From: Panonychus citri
Taxonomy: Eukaryota > Arthropoda > Arachnida > Trombidiformes > Tetranychidae
Direction of reading: 5' to 3'
Assembly: GCF_014898815.1 (NCBI RefSeq)
Contig: NW_026515547.1
Location: 806,001 to 870,000 of the forward strand
Length of the DNA: 64,000 nucleotides
The notes beneath the pieces are model-generated. The model saw only the letters and a list, made by a program, of their open reading frames with translations. It was not told the DNA's origin and searched no databases. Shown here in pieces: positions 25,585-40,500 of this stretch (position 1 is its first letter; each line of letters begins with the position of its first letter). A program made the translations under genes and the position numbers.

Positions 25585-28500
25585 ATGAGAGTTAATTGTC
25601 AACCCTTTAAATTACTTATACAATTGTTTCTTATATTATTATCATTAATTGATCACCAGCAATTAGTTAACTGTGCTCCTAAATCAACCACATCAGATAA
25701 TCAACAAACTAAATCACAAACAATTAAAAAATCAGAATCTGATTTTGATCCTGGATCAATATTTGCTTCATTTTGTAAGTTTATTAAATTGTTGGAAACT
25801 TTTTAAACTTAATTTAGTTAATTAGTTTAAAATTAAATTCTAATTGTTTGGATAATTGTTTTCCAGTTCCAACATTTGAAGATGTTGCTCAAGAATTTAA
25901 TTTCTTTGGTAAGTAATCAATTAAATTGATAGAAAATCTTTCCAATCAACAATCATCAAATTGTCACTTGATTGTAACAATTAAATTACTTTTTTCTAAT
26001 TAAAAAGGTTTTCCAATTCTATCTGGACCAACATCAAAAGGTAGTATTTTTAAATAATTACAATCAACTAATTGTCTTAATTAATCTTCAATTTTTCCCC
26101 AACAATTTGTAAATCAGCTCCTGAATCTCATGGTTCCAATGATAATCACAATCAAGGTAAATATTGTGAATACCTTTACAATTTAGCAACAATTTGATAG
26201 CAATTTAATTTACAACAGATCATCAAAATCACCCAGTGGCTAGATTACATGTAGTTAGTAAGTGATTAACTAAATCCAATTAGTGATCAACAATCAACAA
26301 TTTTAATTTTTATCTCAATCAATTTTACCTTTGTTAATTTAGATGATGAAATCCCAAACGGTAATAATAATAAAACAATTTAAATCCAGTTAATTAAATT
26401 TAATACAAACAAATTGACTTGTGGTGAAATAATTGATTATCATTAACAATCAATCTCTCCCTTAATCAACAATCAACAGCAACTCATCTTGCAGCAAAAG
26501 ATATCAAAGGTAATATCAATCAAAGAAACTTTAATCAATGTTAATTGTCATTTAATATAATCAACTAACCTTTTAAATTGTGATTTTCTCATTTCCAATA
26601 AAATCAAAAAGGGGCATTGGCTGAATTGCACATGAGTCCAGGTAATCAATTGATTGTGAACATTGAGAAAACTGGTTAAATTGCTAATCAATTGATTTTT
26701 TCCATAATTTTCCTTCAATCAACTTTAACAATTAAGACATTACACTTCATAAGCACACAGCTAAAGGTAAATTGTATTGATTTCAATGTGAAACCATCAC
26801 ACTGACCCTAATTGTCTTAATTAGTTATCGGACGAGGACATTTAATGAAGGAAAGTGATGGATCAACACACTTTGTCCAAGGTAAATTTCTGACAATTAG
26901 TTAATCCAGTTGAATGATTTTGATGGAAAAATCTTTTTAAATCAGATTACAATCAGTTTCCATTCCCAATGATGTCCTTTCACCATCCAGTCCATAGACA
27001 CTTATTAATTTTACATGGTAAGTTAATCGACTTCATTTAAATTGTTTTACCTTCTAACTAATTAAAGACTCAAATTTAACCAATTAACAGGTAACATGGC
27101 TCATCATGATAATAAAACTCACCATGAACCAGCTAAAGGTAAAATATTAACCATTTGATTGAACTTAATTAACTCTCCTTAATCTAATTAGGTGGTCATA
27201 ATAGTAAACCAGAAGAGTGGACATTGGATCATATGTTAAGTAAGAAGAGCAACTAATTAGTTGATACATTTACTTAATTACAATTACAATTGTTTAGGTT
27301 TCATTAAATCAAAGAGACCATTACAATTACATGATACCAGTATACCTCATGGTAGGTTAATCAATTGAAAAGTAAAATATTATAACTAATTGCAATTAAA
27401 ACTTTCAATTAGATGATCTTATCAATTCACATTCAGAGATGAATAAAAAATGGACACAACAAGAGGTTTATGGTAATAATTGTTTAACTAATTTTACCTT
27501 TAATTTGGTTGTAAATTAATTTCCTACTTTTAATTGTGATTAAGCATTGATACATTTACTGGAGAAACTATTTAAGAGTAAAGAAATGGTCGAAGGTAAT
27601 TAACTAATTGATAGATAATCATGATTGTCAACCGATTAACTTTTAATTTTGTCTCTTTTAAGGTGATTTTAGTTGGGATAATTTTGTTCGTAATGCTTTG
27701 TAAGTATTAATAGTTGATTAACAAGATAATCTGATTGATTGATTGATTGTTAACTAGACCTTGGCCTGGACCATTAGCATCTAAATGGCAATCTCTATGT
27801 TTAGAGCCTGGATTAACACTTCAACAATTACAATCTCAAATTTGTAATCCAATTGAACCTAAAGATAAACAGAATTGGTGCCCACCAAGTTGTACGACAA
27901 GATCAGTAGAAACTGGTCATTCTAGTGATGGTCAAGCGGCTATTGATTCAGCCAAGTTATCATCTCTATCAAATGAACTGAAAATAGAGTCACCAAAGGT
28001 TTCCAAAAGTGGCCAAGGTAGATTGATTACCAGAATTAAGGAATCACCAGGGGAACAATTTAAACAACAGTATTCAACTTTGACCACAAGATCGACATTG
28101 GTACCAGAGAAATCGGATTATCTGTTCGATATCGATGGTTCATCAGATTCTTCGCAATCGGATGAAGTTGAATCAATTGAAGCTTTAGAAAATAGTGATG
28201 GACCTAATGATGGAATGACAACACCGACAACTATTTTCGATGATACTGATTATCCCTCTTCTCAGAATAATAAGGATAAATCATCTCTCCCTGGTTCTAA
28301 TGAACAATCAGGTAAGAAGATGGCCACAGTCTCTTCACTGGATCGAGAATTAGATTCGAAATCTTCTGATTCAGATTCAGATTCTGATTCGCTGTTCATT
28401 CAACCCGTTATTGCACCGATGGTTGTAGCGCCAGTAGTAGTGAGCTCTATTGGTGATATGGATGAAGAATCGACCAATGTTTCACCATCGGGTTCGAATG

Positions 28501-31500
28501 GTTTAACCAAAATCGAATCAGCAAGTGACAAAAATTTATCCAGTAAACAAGATTCACTTCCGACTCCAGCGGGATTGAAAAGTTCTAGTGACTTTGTGAA
28601 TGAAAAAGACGCTACATCATCAACTATAAACACACCAAATCAATCAAGTGTAATTGGATCAGCACCAAGTATTAATAGATCATCACAAAGAGCAAAAAGT
28701 GATAATGTTAACTCAACACCAACTCGAAAACTTTCGAGCTCCTCACAATCAACTAAATCAAATTCTGATGAATTTGATTCAGTGTTTAATTTTGCTTCAT
28801 TCAACCAATTCTTTATGCCAATTGAATCAGAATCGTTACCTTCACCCTCAGTTACCAAATCAACCGACCATCAATCATCGGTGGTCAATCTAAATGGCCA
28901 ATCAACAAAAGTGCCGAAATTTCCATTGGGTACTTCAGCTCCAATAACTTCAAAATCTAAAGAGACCAAAATGTCCCCAAGTGTAACTGATACCAGGTCG
29001 AAACCTTTATCTTCGATCTCTAGTGTTTCTGAATTGAATAGTTCGCCAAGTGTTGTGCCATCTTCGACTCTATTTCCAGCAGATTCACTGAAACCTTCGA
29101 ATCTAAAGTTAGGTACATCAGAATCTAATCGAGTATCTAAACTTTCTCCTACCATGGATACTTTGGAATCTGATTCGAAGAGACCAATGACAACCACAAG
29201 TTCAATTGACACGGGAAAATTAACGACACCAAAGCAATCGATGGAAAGTCCGCTTTCAGGAGAAAAAGCTTCATCATCAAATTTACAAGAAGAACAATTA
29301 AACGATCAAATCGTTGATTCCACAATAATGGCTGGTGCTTTATCCGCAGCATCAGGAATGGTTATAGCAAATGCACCCAACGTCGCAATGTCATCACCGC
29401 AATCATCAAGTTTGGTTGCTGAATCTTTGAATCTATCGAATGATAAATCCAAAGGATCAGTTGCTACAAAAAACGATAGTAAATTAGATTTTCAAAAATC
29501 GAAAAATGAGCAATCATTGCCTATTAAGAATACAAGCAATCTAATGAATAGTAACCCAACTGTAGTTGAAGAATCAAATGGAGCACTGGATAAACTAAAC
29601 AAAGCTTCACCGAAAAACTTTGATGGTACGATTTCACCTTCCAAAGAAAATCAAGTGCCCAAAACCCCGAAACCATCTGAGATACTTGCATCAGAATCGA
29701 ACCAACCAGATGCGAATGTTGAACTGAACGTTGCATCATTAAATACGTTTGTTGTGCCCATCGAAACCCAGGAATCGAGTGTTAAAAATGTGAATGCTTC
29801 AGTTCCTAACGATATAAACAGCAAGTCTGACAAAATAAAAGACTCGTTGCTTGATTCAGTCAGATCGACTTCAGATTCGAACGATAGATCATTAGAGCAG
29901 GATAACGTTGCAGAAAATGGTTCGAAAGAGAATACAAAACAAAATGATGGAAAAATTCATCATTTGTTGGGCGTAAAAGGATCCATGGATAAATCTGATA
30001 ACGATAAGAATGATGATTCAGTTCCATCGTCTTCTTTATATATTCAACCCATAGTAACACCAATCGTATCAACACCATTGATCGTTTCTACCACTGATCT
30101 CGATTCAAAGGATCAAGAGACCATAGACAAATCACCATCAACATTAACCGCAAATGATTCCGATAAAAGTGAAACTTCAAGTGATAAGCAAAAAGATTCA
30201 ACTACTGATGCAATTAAAGCCGATCTAGTCTCGAATGATAAGTCGTTAGAAAAAGTTAACAATATGAGTACCAATTCTACTTCTGTGAAATCCACAGGAG
30301 ATGAAGTGAAAGATTCGGACAGACAGAAATCTACTTCTGAAGAAGATTCTGGAAGATCTTCTGATCGTAAAAAGACACCAGAGAAAATCCAAAATGAGAC
30401 ATCGCAACAAAATTCTCAAAGTATTGATTCTACGATAAATTCTGGTATTCTAGCATCAGGAATACTCCTGGAAAATGAATCACCGATCATCGCATCACCT
30501 TCTTCGAGTCCAATGTCAACACAAAAAACTACGAAAAAAGCTTCTGAAAATGTGAACGACAACGCAAATGTGACCGGAATGAAATCAACAAATGATAAAT
30601 TTACTAATATTCCAGCTGAAAATATGACAACGAAGTCTTCCAATTCTTCCGAGTTATCGAGTGAAAGTGGATCCATGGATCAATCTGATAATAACCAAGA
30701 TGAAGAATCAGTTCCATCATCATCTCTACATATTCAACCCATAGTAACACCAATAATATCATCACCATTGATCGTTTCAACTACTGATCTCGATTCTACC
30801 GATCAAGAGTCCATAGATAAATCACCATCAACATCGACCACCTCTGATAAATCTGAAACTTCAAGTAATAAGAAAAAAGACTCAACTACTGATGCAATCA
30901 AAACAGATCAAGTCTCGAATGATAAGTCGTTGGAGCAAAGAAACAATGTTACAACGAAAGGATCGAAAAACGGAGATAAAACACAAAATGAAACACAGAA
31001 TAGAACAATAGAAGATTCAATGAAAATTTCCGATAACCATTTGGTGTCAGCACCAGAAAAGAATCAAACTCTACAACCTGATTCGGATCAACCAGATTCT
31101 GATGTAGTGTTTAATGTCGGCTCTCTAAATACAGTTATTGTTCCCGGTGGAATAGACAGTGTCAAAGGTGTGAATGTAGAAAAGGGCAACGATATGAGTA
31201 CCAACTCTACTTCTGTGAAATCCACAGGAGATAAAGTGAATGATTCGGACAGACAGAAATCTACTTCTGAAGAAGATTTTGAAAGATCTTTTGATCGTAA
31301 AAAGACACCAGAGAAAACCAAAAGTGAAACATCGCAACAAAATTCTCAAAGTATTGATTCTACGATAAATTCTGGTATTCTAGCATCAGGAATACTACTA
31401 GAAAATGGATCACCGATCATCGCATCACCTTCTTCGAGTCCAATGTCGACACAAAATACTGCAAAAAACGCTTCTGAATATGTGAACGACATCTCAAATG

Positions 31501-34500
31501 TGACCGGAATCAAATCAACAAATGATAAATTTTCTAATATTCCAACAGAAAATTCTGATACTAAATCTGCAAATTCACAGTTATCCAGTGTAAATGGATC
31601 CCTGAATAAATATGATAACGATAAGAATGAAGAATCAGTTCCATCTTCATCCCTACATATTCAACCCATAGTATCACCAATTGTATCAACTCCATTGATT
31701 GTTTCTACCACTGATCTCGATTCTACCAACGAAAAGATTATTGATAAATCGCCATCAAAATTACCTATTACAAAAGATTCTGATAAAATTGATTCGATGA
31801 TCGCTAATCAAGGACCAGATGAATTGGATCTCAAAAAAATACCAGAAGCTTCTGAACGAATGATAGAAAACAGCACAAGAATAGGTGGATCAACAATTTC
31901 TTCCAAATCAAACGAAAAACCTCAAATTTCTGAATCGATACAATTTTCGAATTCAACTTTGAACCAATTAGAGTCAAGAGCATCTACAAATGTCGCATCA
32001 CTTAATCAACTTGTCGTTCCAATTGAAATTGAAGGATCGCCAGGTATTGGCAATGAGACGAACAATTCAAAATCTTCAACGAAAACTAATTCGTCAATAG
32101 CCAATCTATCACCAACATCCATTCAATCAGTGACAACAAACCAAACGACTTTACAGTCACTTATCAAAGATTCGGATAAAAGAAACAAAGAAAATTCTAT
32201 AGTTTCAAGTTCTATGGTCGATGTTACTCCAATTCAATCGAGTTTATCACAGATAATTCAAACAGAATCAACGAGCCCGAAGACGAATGAATCGCTAAAT
32301 CCAGAAAAAGCAGACCGAACGCTAATTCTATCAAGTGAGCTTGACACAATCGACACCACAAAGCCCGACAAAGCAGAAATTTACAACAACAAGACCTCAA
32401 CTCTACCGGAAGTAAGTAAAACAACATCGGCATCGAATGTCAGAGGTTCCTCTCCTTCTGTACAAGCATCGGGCCCAACAAGGAAACAGAACAAGTCAAT
32501 AACTCAAACTACTCCGAAAATGATATCTACCTCTTCATTTCCCTTATATTCAACAAGAAATCTGACCGCAGCACCTTCATTACCCACAACAACATCAGCA
32601 CCATTATCAACATCAACCACAACTTCGAAATCTAAAACAAAAGCTAAAGTAACAAATCCTTTCTCATATCAATTCAACTATCCATTTGGCTTACAGTTTA
32701 ATAATCCAATTCAGCCAACAACTTCTGTACCATTGAAAAATGTTCAATCGTATTCAGAGAAAACTGCCACACCGACTAATCAGAAAACGGTGACAACTCC
32801 ATTGTTGAAGATGACAACACCTTCTCTAGATGTGTCAGTAACAGAATCACCGATAGCAAACTCAGAATCCACCGATAAAACTCTTACTGTGTTTAGCACC
32901 GATTCTTCGTCCCCACAATCATCCGTGCCTCTTAAGAACTCAACAAACGACTCACCGAATATTTCAACTTCTACTTTCATAGCTACACCTTCATTCACAT
33001 CTCTGAGTTTAGAACAAAATAAGCAAAATTCTGCTGTGGAAAAAGGTAAAGATGACATGAGTGTTTCAACTCTAGAAATTAGTCAAATACCACAATTTTC
33101 AAGTGAATCTCATACAAAAAATACCAATTCGAGTAGAATAGAGATGAGTGGCTCGAATAAAAGTTCATCGGATGAAATAAATTCGAAATTTAAAGCGAAT
33201 GGATCAATAAGTGATGTGCCGAATGGAGTACCGGAAGGTTCGAGCCCAAAAAGCGGTATAGACGCCATTTTACCAACAGATAATCAAGGCTCATCAGAAA
33301 TTCACCAACCTGATTCGAATCAGTCAGAATTGAGTTTAGAATCGAACGTTGCTTCGTTAAATACGTTCGTTGTGCCCATAGAAACCCAAGAGTCATCTAC
33401 GAGTGTCAAAGATGTTAATGGATCACCTCCTAACGATACTCAAATTTCAATCTCTCAAGCAAAAACTTCAAGGAAAGAAATCAAAGATTCGTCTCTTGCT
33501 TCGGTCAAATCGACTTCAGATTCGAATGTTTCTAATATTCCAACTGAAAATATGAAAACGAAGTCTTCCAATTCTTCCGAGTTATCGAGTGCAAGTGGAT
33601 CCATGGATCAATCTGATAACAATGAAGATAAAGATTCAGTTTCATCATCATCTCTACATATTCAACCCATAGTAACACCAATTGTATCAACACCATTGAT
33701 CGTTTCTACCACTGATCTCGATTCTACCGATCAAGAGTCCATAGATAAATCACCATCAACATCGATGACAAAAGGTTCCGATAAAAGTGAAACTTCAAGT
33801 AATAAGAAAAAAGATTCAACTACTGATGCAATCAAAACAGGTCTAGTCTCGAATGATGTGAAGTTGGAGCAAAGAAACAATGTTACAACGAAAGGATCGA
33901 AAAACGAAGATAAAACACAAAATGAAACACAGAATAAAACAATAGAAGATTCAATGAAAAACTCTGATAAGCATTTGGTGTCACCGCCAGAAAAGAATCA
34001 AACTCTACAACCTGATTCGGATCAACCAGATTCTGATGTAGTGTTTAATGTCGGCTCTTTGAATACAGTTATTGTTCCTAATGAAACCAACCGTGTCAAA
34101 GGTGTGAATGTAGAAAAGGGCAACGAAATGAGTACCAACTCAACTTCTCTGAAATCTAATGGAGGCAATTCGGAAACTCATTCGATTATGAATAACTCGA
34201 CCTCAGAAGAAACGAATACAGAGGACGAAGAAAATTGTGATGAGTCTACCGATGAAGAAACGACAACAATCGGTGCAATCGAAACTCATCAACCGACTAA
34301 AGTTTCAGAACAAAAAGATCAAAAAGGTTCTTCGAATGTTCAACCATCGCAACAAAATTCTCAAACTATCGGTTCTACAATAAATTCTGGTATTCTAGCA
34401 TCAGGAATACTTCTGGAAAATGAATCACCTTCTTTGAGTCAAATGTCGACAAGTAATTTGCAAAAAGCTCCTGTGAGTGAAAACAATAATTCGACCATGA

Positions 34501-37500
34501 CCGGAATGAACTCAACAATTGATAAAGTTCCTAATATTCCTACGGAAAATACTGATATGAAATCTTCAAATTCTTCCGAGTTATCGCTTGTAAATGGATC
34601 CATAGATAACAATCAAGACAGAGATTCAGTTCCATCGTCATCTCTACATATTCAACCCATAGTAACACCAATAGTGTCAACACCATTGGTGTTATCTACG
34701 TCACCATCAGAGATTTCAAGAGAAGCATCTGATAACAATGAGAGTACCTATGCATTAGATCAGAATCAAGACAACTTAGGATCAGAAACTGCAGCTAAAT
34801 CCGATATTGTTACTGATTCGGTCAACAACTCATCCAAATCCACAAACTCAAAGCCAGAGTTTAAAGCAAATGATACATTGAATAAAACTCCAAAAGATTC
34901 AGATAAGTCGAAAACTCTACAATCTGATTCAAATAAAGCACTTAATGTTGCATCTCTAACTACGTTTGTTTCACCAGAACAAACTGAAGGACCGTCGATA
35001 AGTGTCGAGAATGTAACAAAATCTCCTGCAGCAGAGACTTCAAATGACAAGGGCAAATTTTCAGCCCCTGATGCGATCAAGCCAGATTTAATTTCGCACG
35101 ATAAGTCGTTAGAGAAAGTTAACGTTACAACAGAAGGATTGGAAAAAGAAAATACAAAGAAAAATGATACAGAGAACGAGACAACTGAAGATTCAACGGA
35201 AAATGTAAATAATCATTTGATTTCAACATCGAAAAATAATCAGAGTCAAGTATCAAATTCTATGAAAGATTCAAACCAACCAGACTCGGATGTAGAACTG
35301 AACATTGCATCATTAAATACATTTGTTGTGCCCACAGAAACCCAAGAGTCATCTACAAGTGTCAAAGATGTTAATGGATCACTTCCTAACGATACTCAAA
35401 TTTCAAACTCTCAAGCAAAAACTACAAGTGACGTAGTAAAAGATTCACCACTTGATTCTGTTAAATCGACTTCAAATAATAAGCCATTAGAGCAAATCAA
35501 CACTACCAAGAAAAAATCGACAATAGAAAATACAAAGCAAAATGATACACAGAATAAAACAACTGAAAGTTCAATGAAATATTCCGACAGCCATTTGGTC
35601 TCAGCACCAGGAAACAATAAAGAAGAGAGAGCAGAGAAAACTCTACAACCTGCTTCGAATCAATCAGACTCTGGTGTAGTGTTTAATGTCGACTCTTTAA
35701 ATACATTTATCGTTCCTGATAAAGTCAAAGGTTCGTCTAATATGGTCAAAGATGTGAACAACAATGAATCAACACCAAACAATACGAGTACAATTGTTGT
35801 TTCCGGTGGAATAGACAGTGTCAAAGGTGTAAATGTAGAAAAAGAAAACGATATGAGTACCAATTCCTCTTCTGTGAAATCCACAGGAGATAAAGTGAAA
35901 GATTCGGACAGACAGAAATCTACTTCTGAAGAAGATGCTGGAAGATCTTCTGATCGTGAAAAGACACCAGAGAAAACCAAAAGTGAAACATCGCAACAAA
36001 ATTCTCAAAGTATTGATTCTACGATAAATTCTGGTATTCTAGCATCAGGAATACTCCTTGAAAATGAATCACCGATCATCGCATCCCCTTCATCGAGTCC
36101 AATGTCGACACAAAAACTGCGAAAAAAATGTCTGAAAATGTGAACGACAACTCAAATGTGACCGGAGCGAAATCAACAAATGATAAATTTTCTAATATTC
36201 CAACTGAAAATATGACAACGAAGTCTTCAATTCTTCCGAGTTATCGAGTGCAAATGGGTCCATGGATCAATCTGATAACAATGAAGATAAAGATTCAGTT
36301 CCATCATCATCTCTAAACATTCAACCCATAGTAACACCAATAATATCATCACCATTGATCATTTCTACCACTGATCTCGATTCTACCGATCAAGAGTCCA
36401 TAGATAAATCACCATCAACATCGACCACCTCCGACAAAAGTGAAACTTCAAGTAATAAGAAAAAAGACTCAACTACTGATGCAATCAAAACAGGTCTAGT
36501 CTCGAATGATAATTCGTTGGAGCAAAGAAACAATGTTACAACGAAAGGATCGAAAAACGAAGATAAAACACAAAATGAAACACAGAATAGAACAATAGAA
36601 GATTCAGTGAAAAACTTCGATAACCATTTGGTCTCAGCACCAGAAAAGAATCAAACTCTAAAACCTGATTCGGATCAACCAGATTCTGATGTAGTGTTTA
36701 ATGTCGGCTCTCTAAATACAGTTATCGTTCCTGATGAAGTCAAAGGTTCGTCGAATATGGTCAAAGATGTGAATAAAACAACACCAAACAATACGAGTCC
36801 TAATACAGAAAAAATTAGAACTAATAATGTAAATGAGTTGAAAAATAATTCTTCGCTGGCTGATTCTAAACCGGAAGTAGTAGACTCACTCGATATTGAT
36901 TTGATGAACGATAATATTACAAAACTTCATCACTAGAGCTCTCGAGAAAATTAGCAAAAAATAACACGATTATGAATGAATCAGGAATGACAGTATCAGA
37001 TGCTAATAAGTCACAGAAATCCGCAATATCATCACTTCCAATCAGGTCTGATTCTAATCAATCAGACTCAACCACAGTACTAAACGGAATATCACTTAGT
37101 CATTTCATCACACCAGAACTCCCAACGAATGGGTCGAAAATCTCATCAGCTAAATTGTCCACTGATCAATCGCCTACGGTCACGGTGTCAGGTAAAGATA
37201 AAGGTAAGTCGAACTCAGAAACAAATGATTTTGGAGCCAATCAATCAGAAATAGAAACATCTAAATCAGCATTCGATAACAATTCGAGTCTTGAACAATC
37301 ATCTGATTCAGTGTCTTTAAATGCTCAACCCAAAATCTCACCAATAATAGTACCACAAATTGACACAAATACTGAAGCAGTTAATCAAGAATCAGTATTA
37401 GTCTCACCAAAAACATTGACTTCTAATGGGTTGAAAAATTTCCAACCATTTATAAGTGTCGATAATGCAAATATTTCTAAAGTTATTCCTGAGGCCAAAA

Positions 37501-40500
37501 GTGACAACAATACAAACCAGTCACTGATAACTGAATCATCAGGAAATTCATCAGAAAATAAGATCACAAGTAATTCAATTCTCACCAGTTTGGAAACCAC
37601 ACAGCCACAATTTACCAGCGAGTCACAAATTGTTCAGCTTGACACTTACAATCCAGACTCGATTCCTTTGAATGGTAAAACATCCAATCAAACTGAATCG
37701 GTCAACAAACCACAGGAAGTTAAGGTATCGAATGTTAATCAACCAGAAACTCGTCGAGAGTCAATCGATAGCGGGTCAACAATCGCCCCATCAATAGATT
37801 TTGATGAAAGTAAAAAAGCTTCGATGAATTCGGAATCGCCAATTAATATGTTAGATAATTTGAATTCCCTGAAAAATGTTGATAGTAATTCAACTAACGA
37901 TTCAACGAAAACAGTAGTGGCTTCATCGCCCGTTAGATCAATTGACCTACAAAACTCAAAGTCTAGCGACCAAACAGTAGACGCAACATTAGCTACAAGT
38001 GCATTGACATCGACCTTGACCAATGGTCAACCTGTTGTTGAAAAAGAATTGAAAAATCAACAGAAAAGCTCAAGTGATTTGGACAATCGAACAGCTAAAC
38101 AACAAAAACAACCTATAAGTGAAACCGAAAACAATGAAAATGTTCAATCGACTATTGTTATATCGTCTGTACCAACGGAAAACTCGAGTGTAATTGAGAA
38201 GAAACCAATGATTGAAGCAAATGAAACGTCAGAGACTTCGAAAAACAAAGACCAAAATCATGTTGTTTCAACATTGGAAATTAATCAAGTACCACAATTT
38301 TCGAGTGAATCTCATACAATTAACTTCGATTTGAGTGGAAAAGATTCACCTTCATCGTCAACTACCAAGAAAAAATCGACAATAGAAAATACAAAGAAAA
38401 ATGATACACAGAATAAAACAACTGAAGATTCAATGAAAAACTTCGATAACCATTTGGTCTCAGCACCAGAAAAGAATCAAACTCTACAACCTGATTCGAA
38501 TCAATCAGACTCTGGTGCAGTGTTTAATGTCGGCTCTCTAAATATAGTTACTGTTCCTGATGAGATTAAAGGTGCGTCAATTATGGTTAAAGATGTAAAT
38601 GAATCAACACCAAACAATACGAGTTCTAATACAGACAAAACAAGTACAGTTACTGTTCCCGGTGGAATAGACAGTGTCAAAGGTGTAAATGTAGAAAAAG
38701 ACAACGATATGAGTACCAATTCCTCTTCTGTGAAATCCACAGGAGATAAAGTGAAAGATTCGGACAGACATAAATCTACTTCTGAAGAAGATTCTGGAAG
38801 ATCTTCTGATCGTAAAAAGACACTGGAGAAAATCCAAAATGAAACATCGAAACAAAATTCTCAAATTATTGATTCTACGATAAATTCTGGTATTCTAGCA
38901 TCAGGAATACTACTAGAAAATGGATCACCGATCATCGCATCACCTTCTTCGAGTCCAATGTCGACACAAAAAACTGCGAAAAAAATGTCTGAAAATGTGA
39001 ACGACAACTCAAATGTGACCGGAATGAAATCAACAAATGATAAATTTTCTAATATTCCAACTGAAAATATGACAACGAAGTCTTCCAATTCTTCAAATGC
39101 TTCCGAGTTATCGAGTGAAAGTGGACCCACGGATCAATCTGATAACAATGAAGATAAAGATTCAGTTCCATCATCATCTCTAAACATTCAACCCATAGTA
39201 ACACCAATAATATCATCACCATTGATCATTTCTACCACTGATCTCGATTCTACCGATCAAGAGTCCATAGATAAATCACCATCAAAATTAATCGCAAAAG
39301 ATTCCGATAAAACTAAAACTTCAATTGACAAGAAAAAAGATTCAACTAATGATGCAATTAATCTAGTTCGAACGATAGGTCGTTAGAAAAAGTAAACGTT
39401 ACTACAAAAGGATTGAAAAACGACACAGAGAAAGATGGCATTCAGAATAAAACGATAAAAGATTCAATAAAAGGCCCCGATTATCATTTGGTATCAGTCT
39501 CAGAAAATAATACAGCATTCGCACCTGATTCGAATCAATCAGACTCTGGAGTAGTGTTTAATGTCGGCTCTCTAAATACAGTTATTGTTCCTGATGAAAC
39601 CAACCGAGTCAAAGATGTTAATGCAGAGAAAGACAACGAAATGAGAACCAACTCAACTTCATTGAAATCTACAGGAAATTCGGAGACTCATCCGATTATG
39701 AATAACTCTACCTCGGAAGAAACGCCTACAGAGGATGAAGAAAATTGTGATGAATCTGCCGATGAAGAAACGACAACAATCAGTGCAATAGAAACTCATC
39801 AACCAACTAAAGTTACAGAACAAAAAGATCAAAGTGGTTCGTCCAATGTTCAAACATCGCATCAAAATTCTCAAACTATTGGTTCTACGATAAATTTTGG
39901 CATTAATCAATCAGATTCAGGTGTAGAATTGAATGTTGCATCAGCAAATGCGTTCGTTTGCCCATTGAGACAAAAGAATCGTCTACAAGTGTCAAGACCT
40001 AAATGGATCAGCACCTAAACATACAAATGCTGATAAGACTACGAGTAATCTTGCGATGACCACTATGGGTGGCAAAGCAAAAGAGTCCACACCTGATTCA
40101 GTTGGTTCAACTCAACCTAAAAAAGATGGAATATTGGAACGAATGAATGTTGGAACTAAAGAAAACGCAAATGAAGATGTGAATCGGAATGATACCCCAA
40201 ATGGAAAATTAGAAGGTTCAACGAAATTTGATTCTAATCAAATAGATTCAAGTGTCGGGTTGAATGTTGCATCATTGAATACGATTGTCGTACCTGAGGT
40301 ACAAAAAGATTATCAAATTAACAATGATTCAACTTCATTGAAATCTAATGGAGGCAATACGGAAACTCATTCGATTATGAATAACTCGACCTCGGAAGAA
40401 TCGACTACAGAGGATGAAGAAAATTGTGAAGAATCTGCAGATGAAGAAACGACAACAATCAGTGCAATCGAAACTCATCAACCGACTAAAGTTTCAGAAC

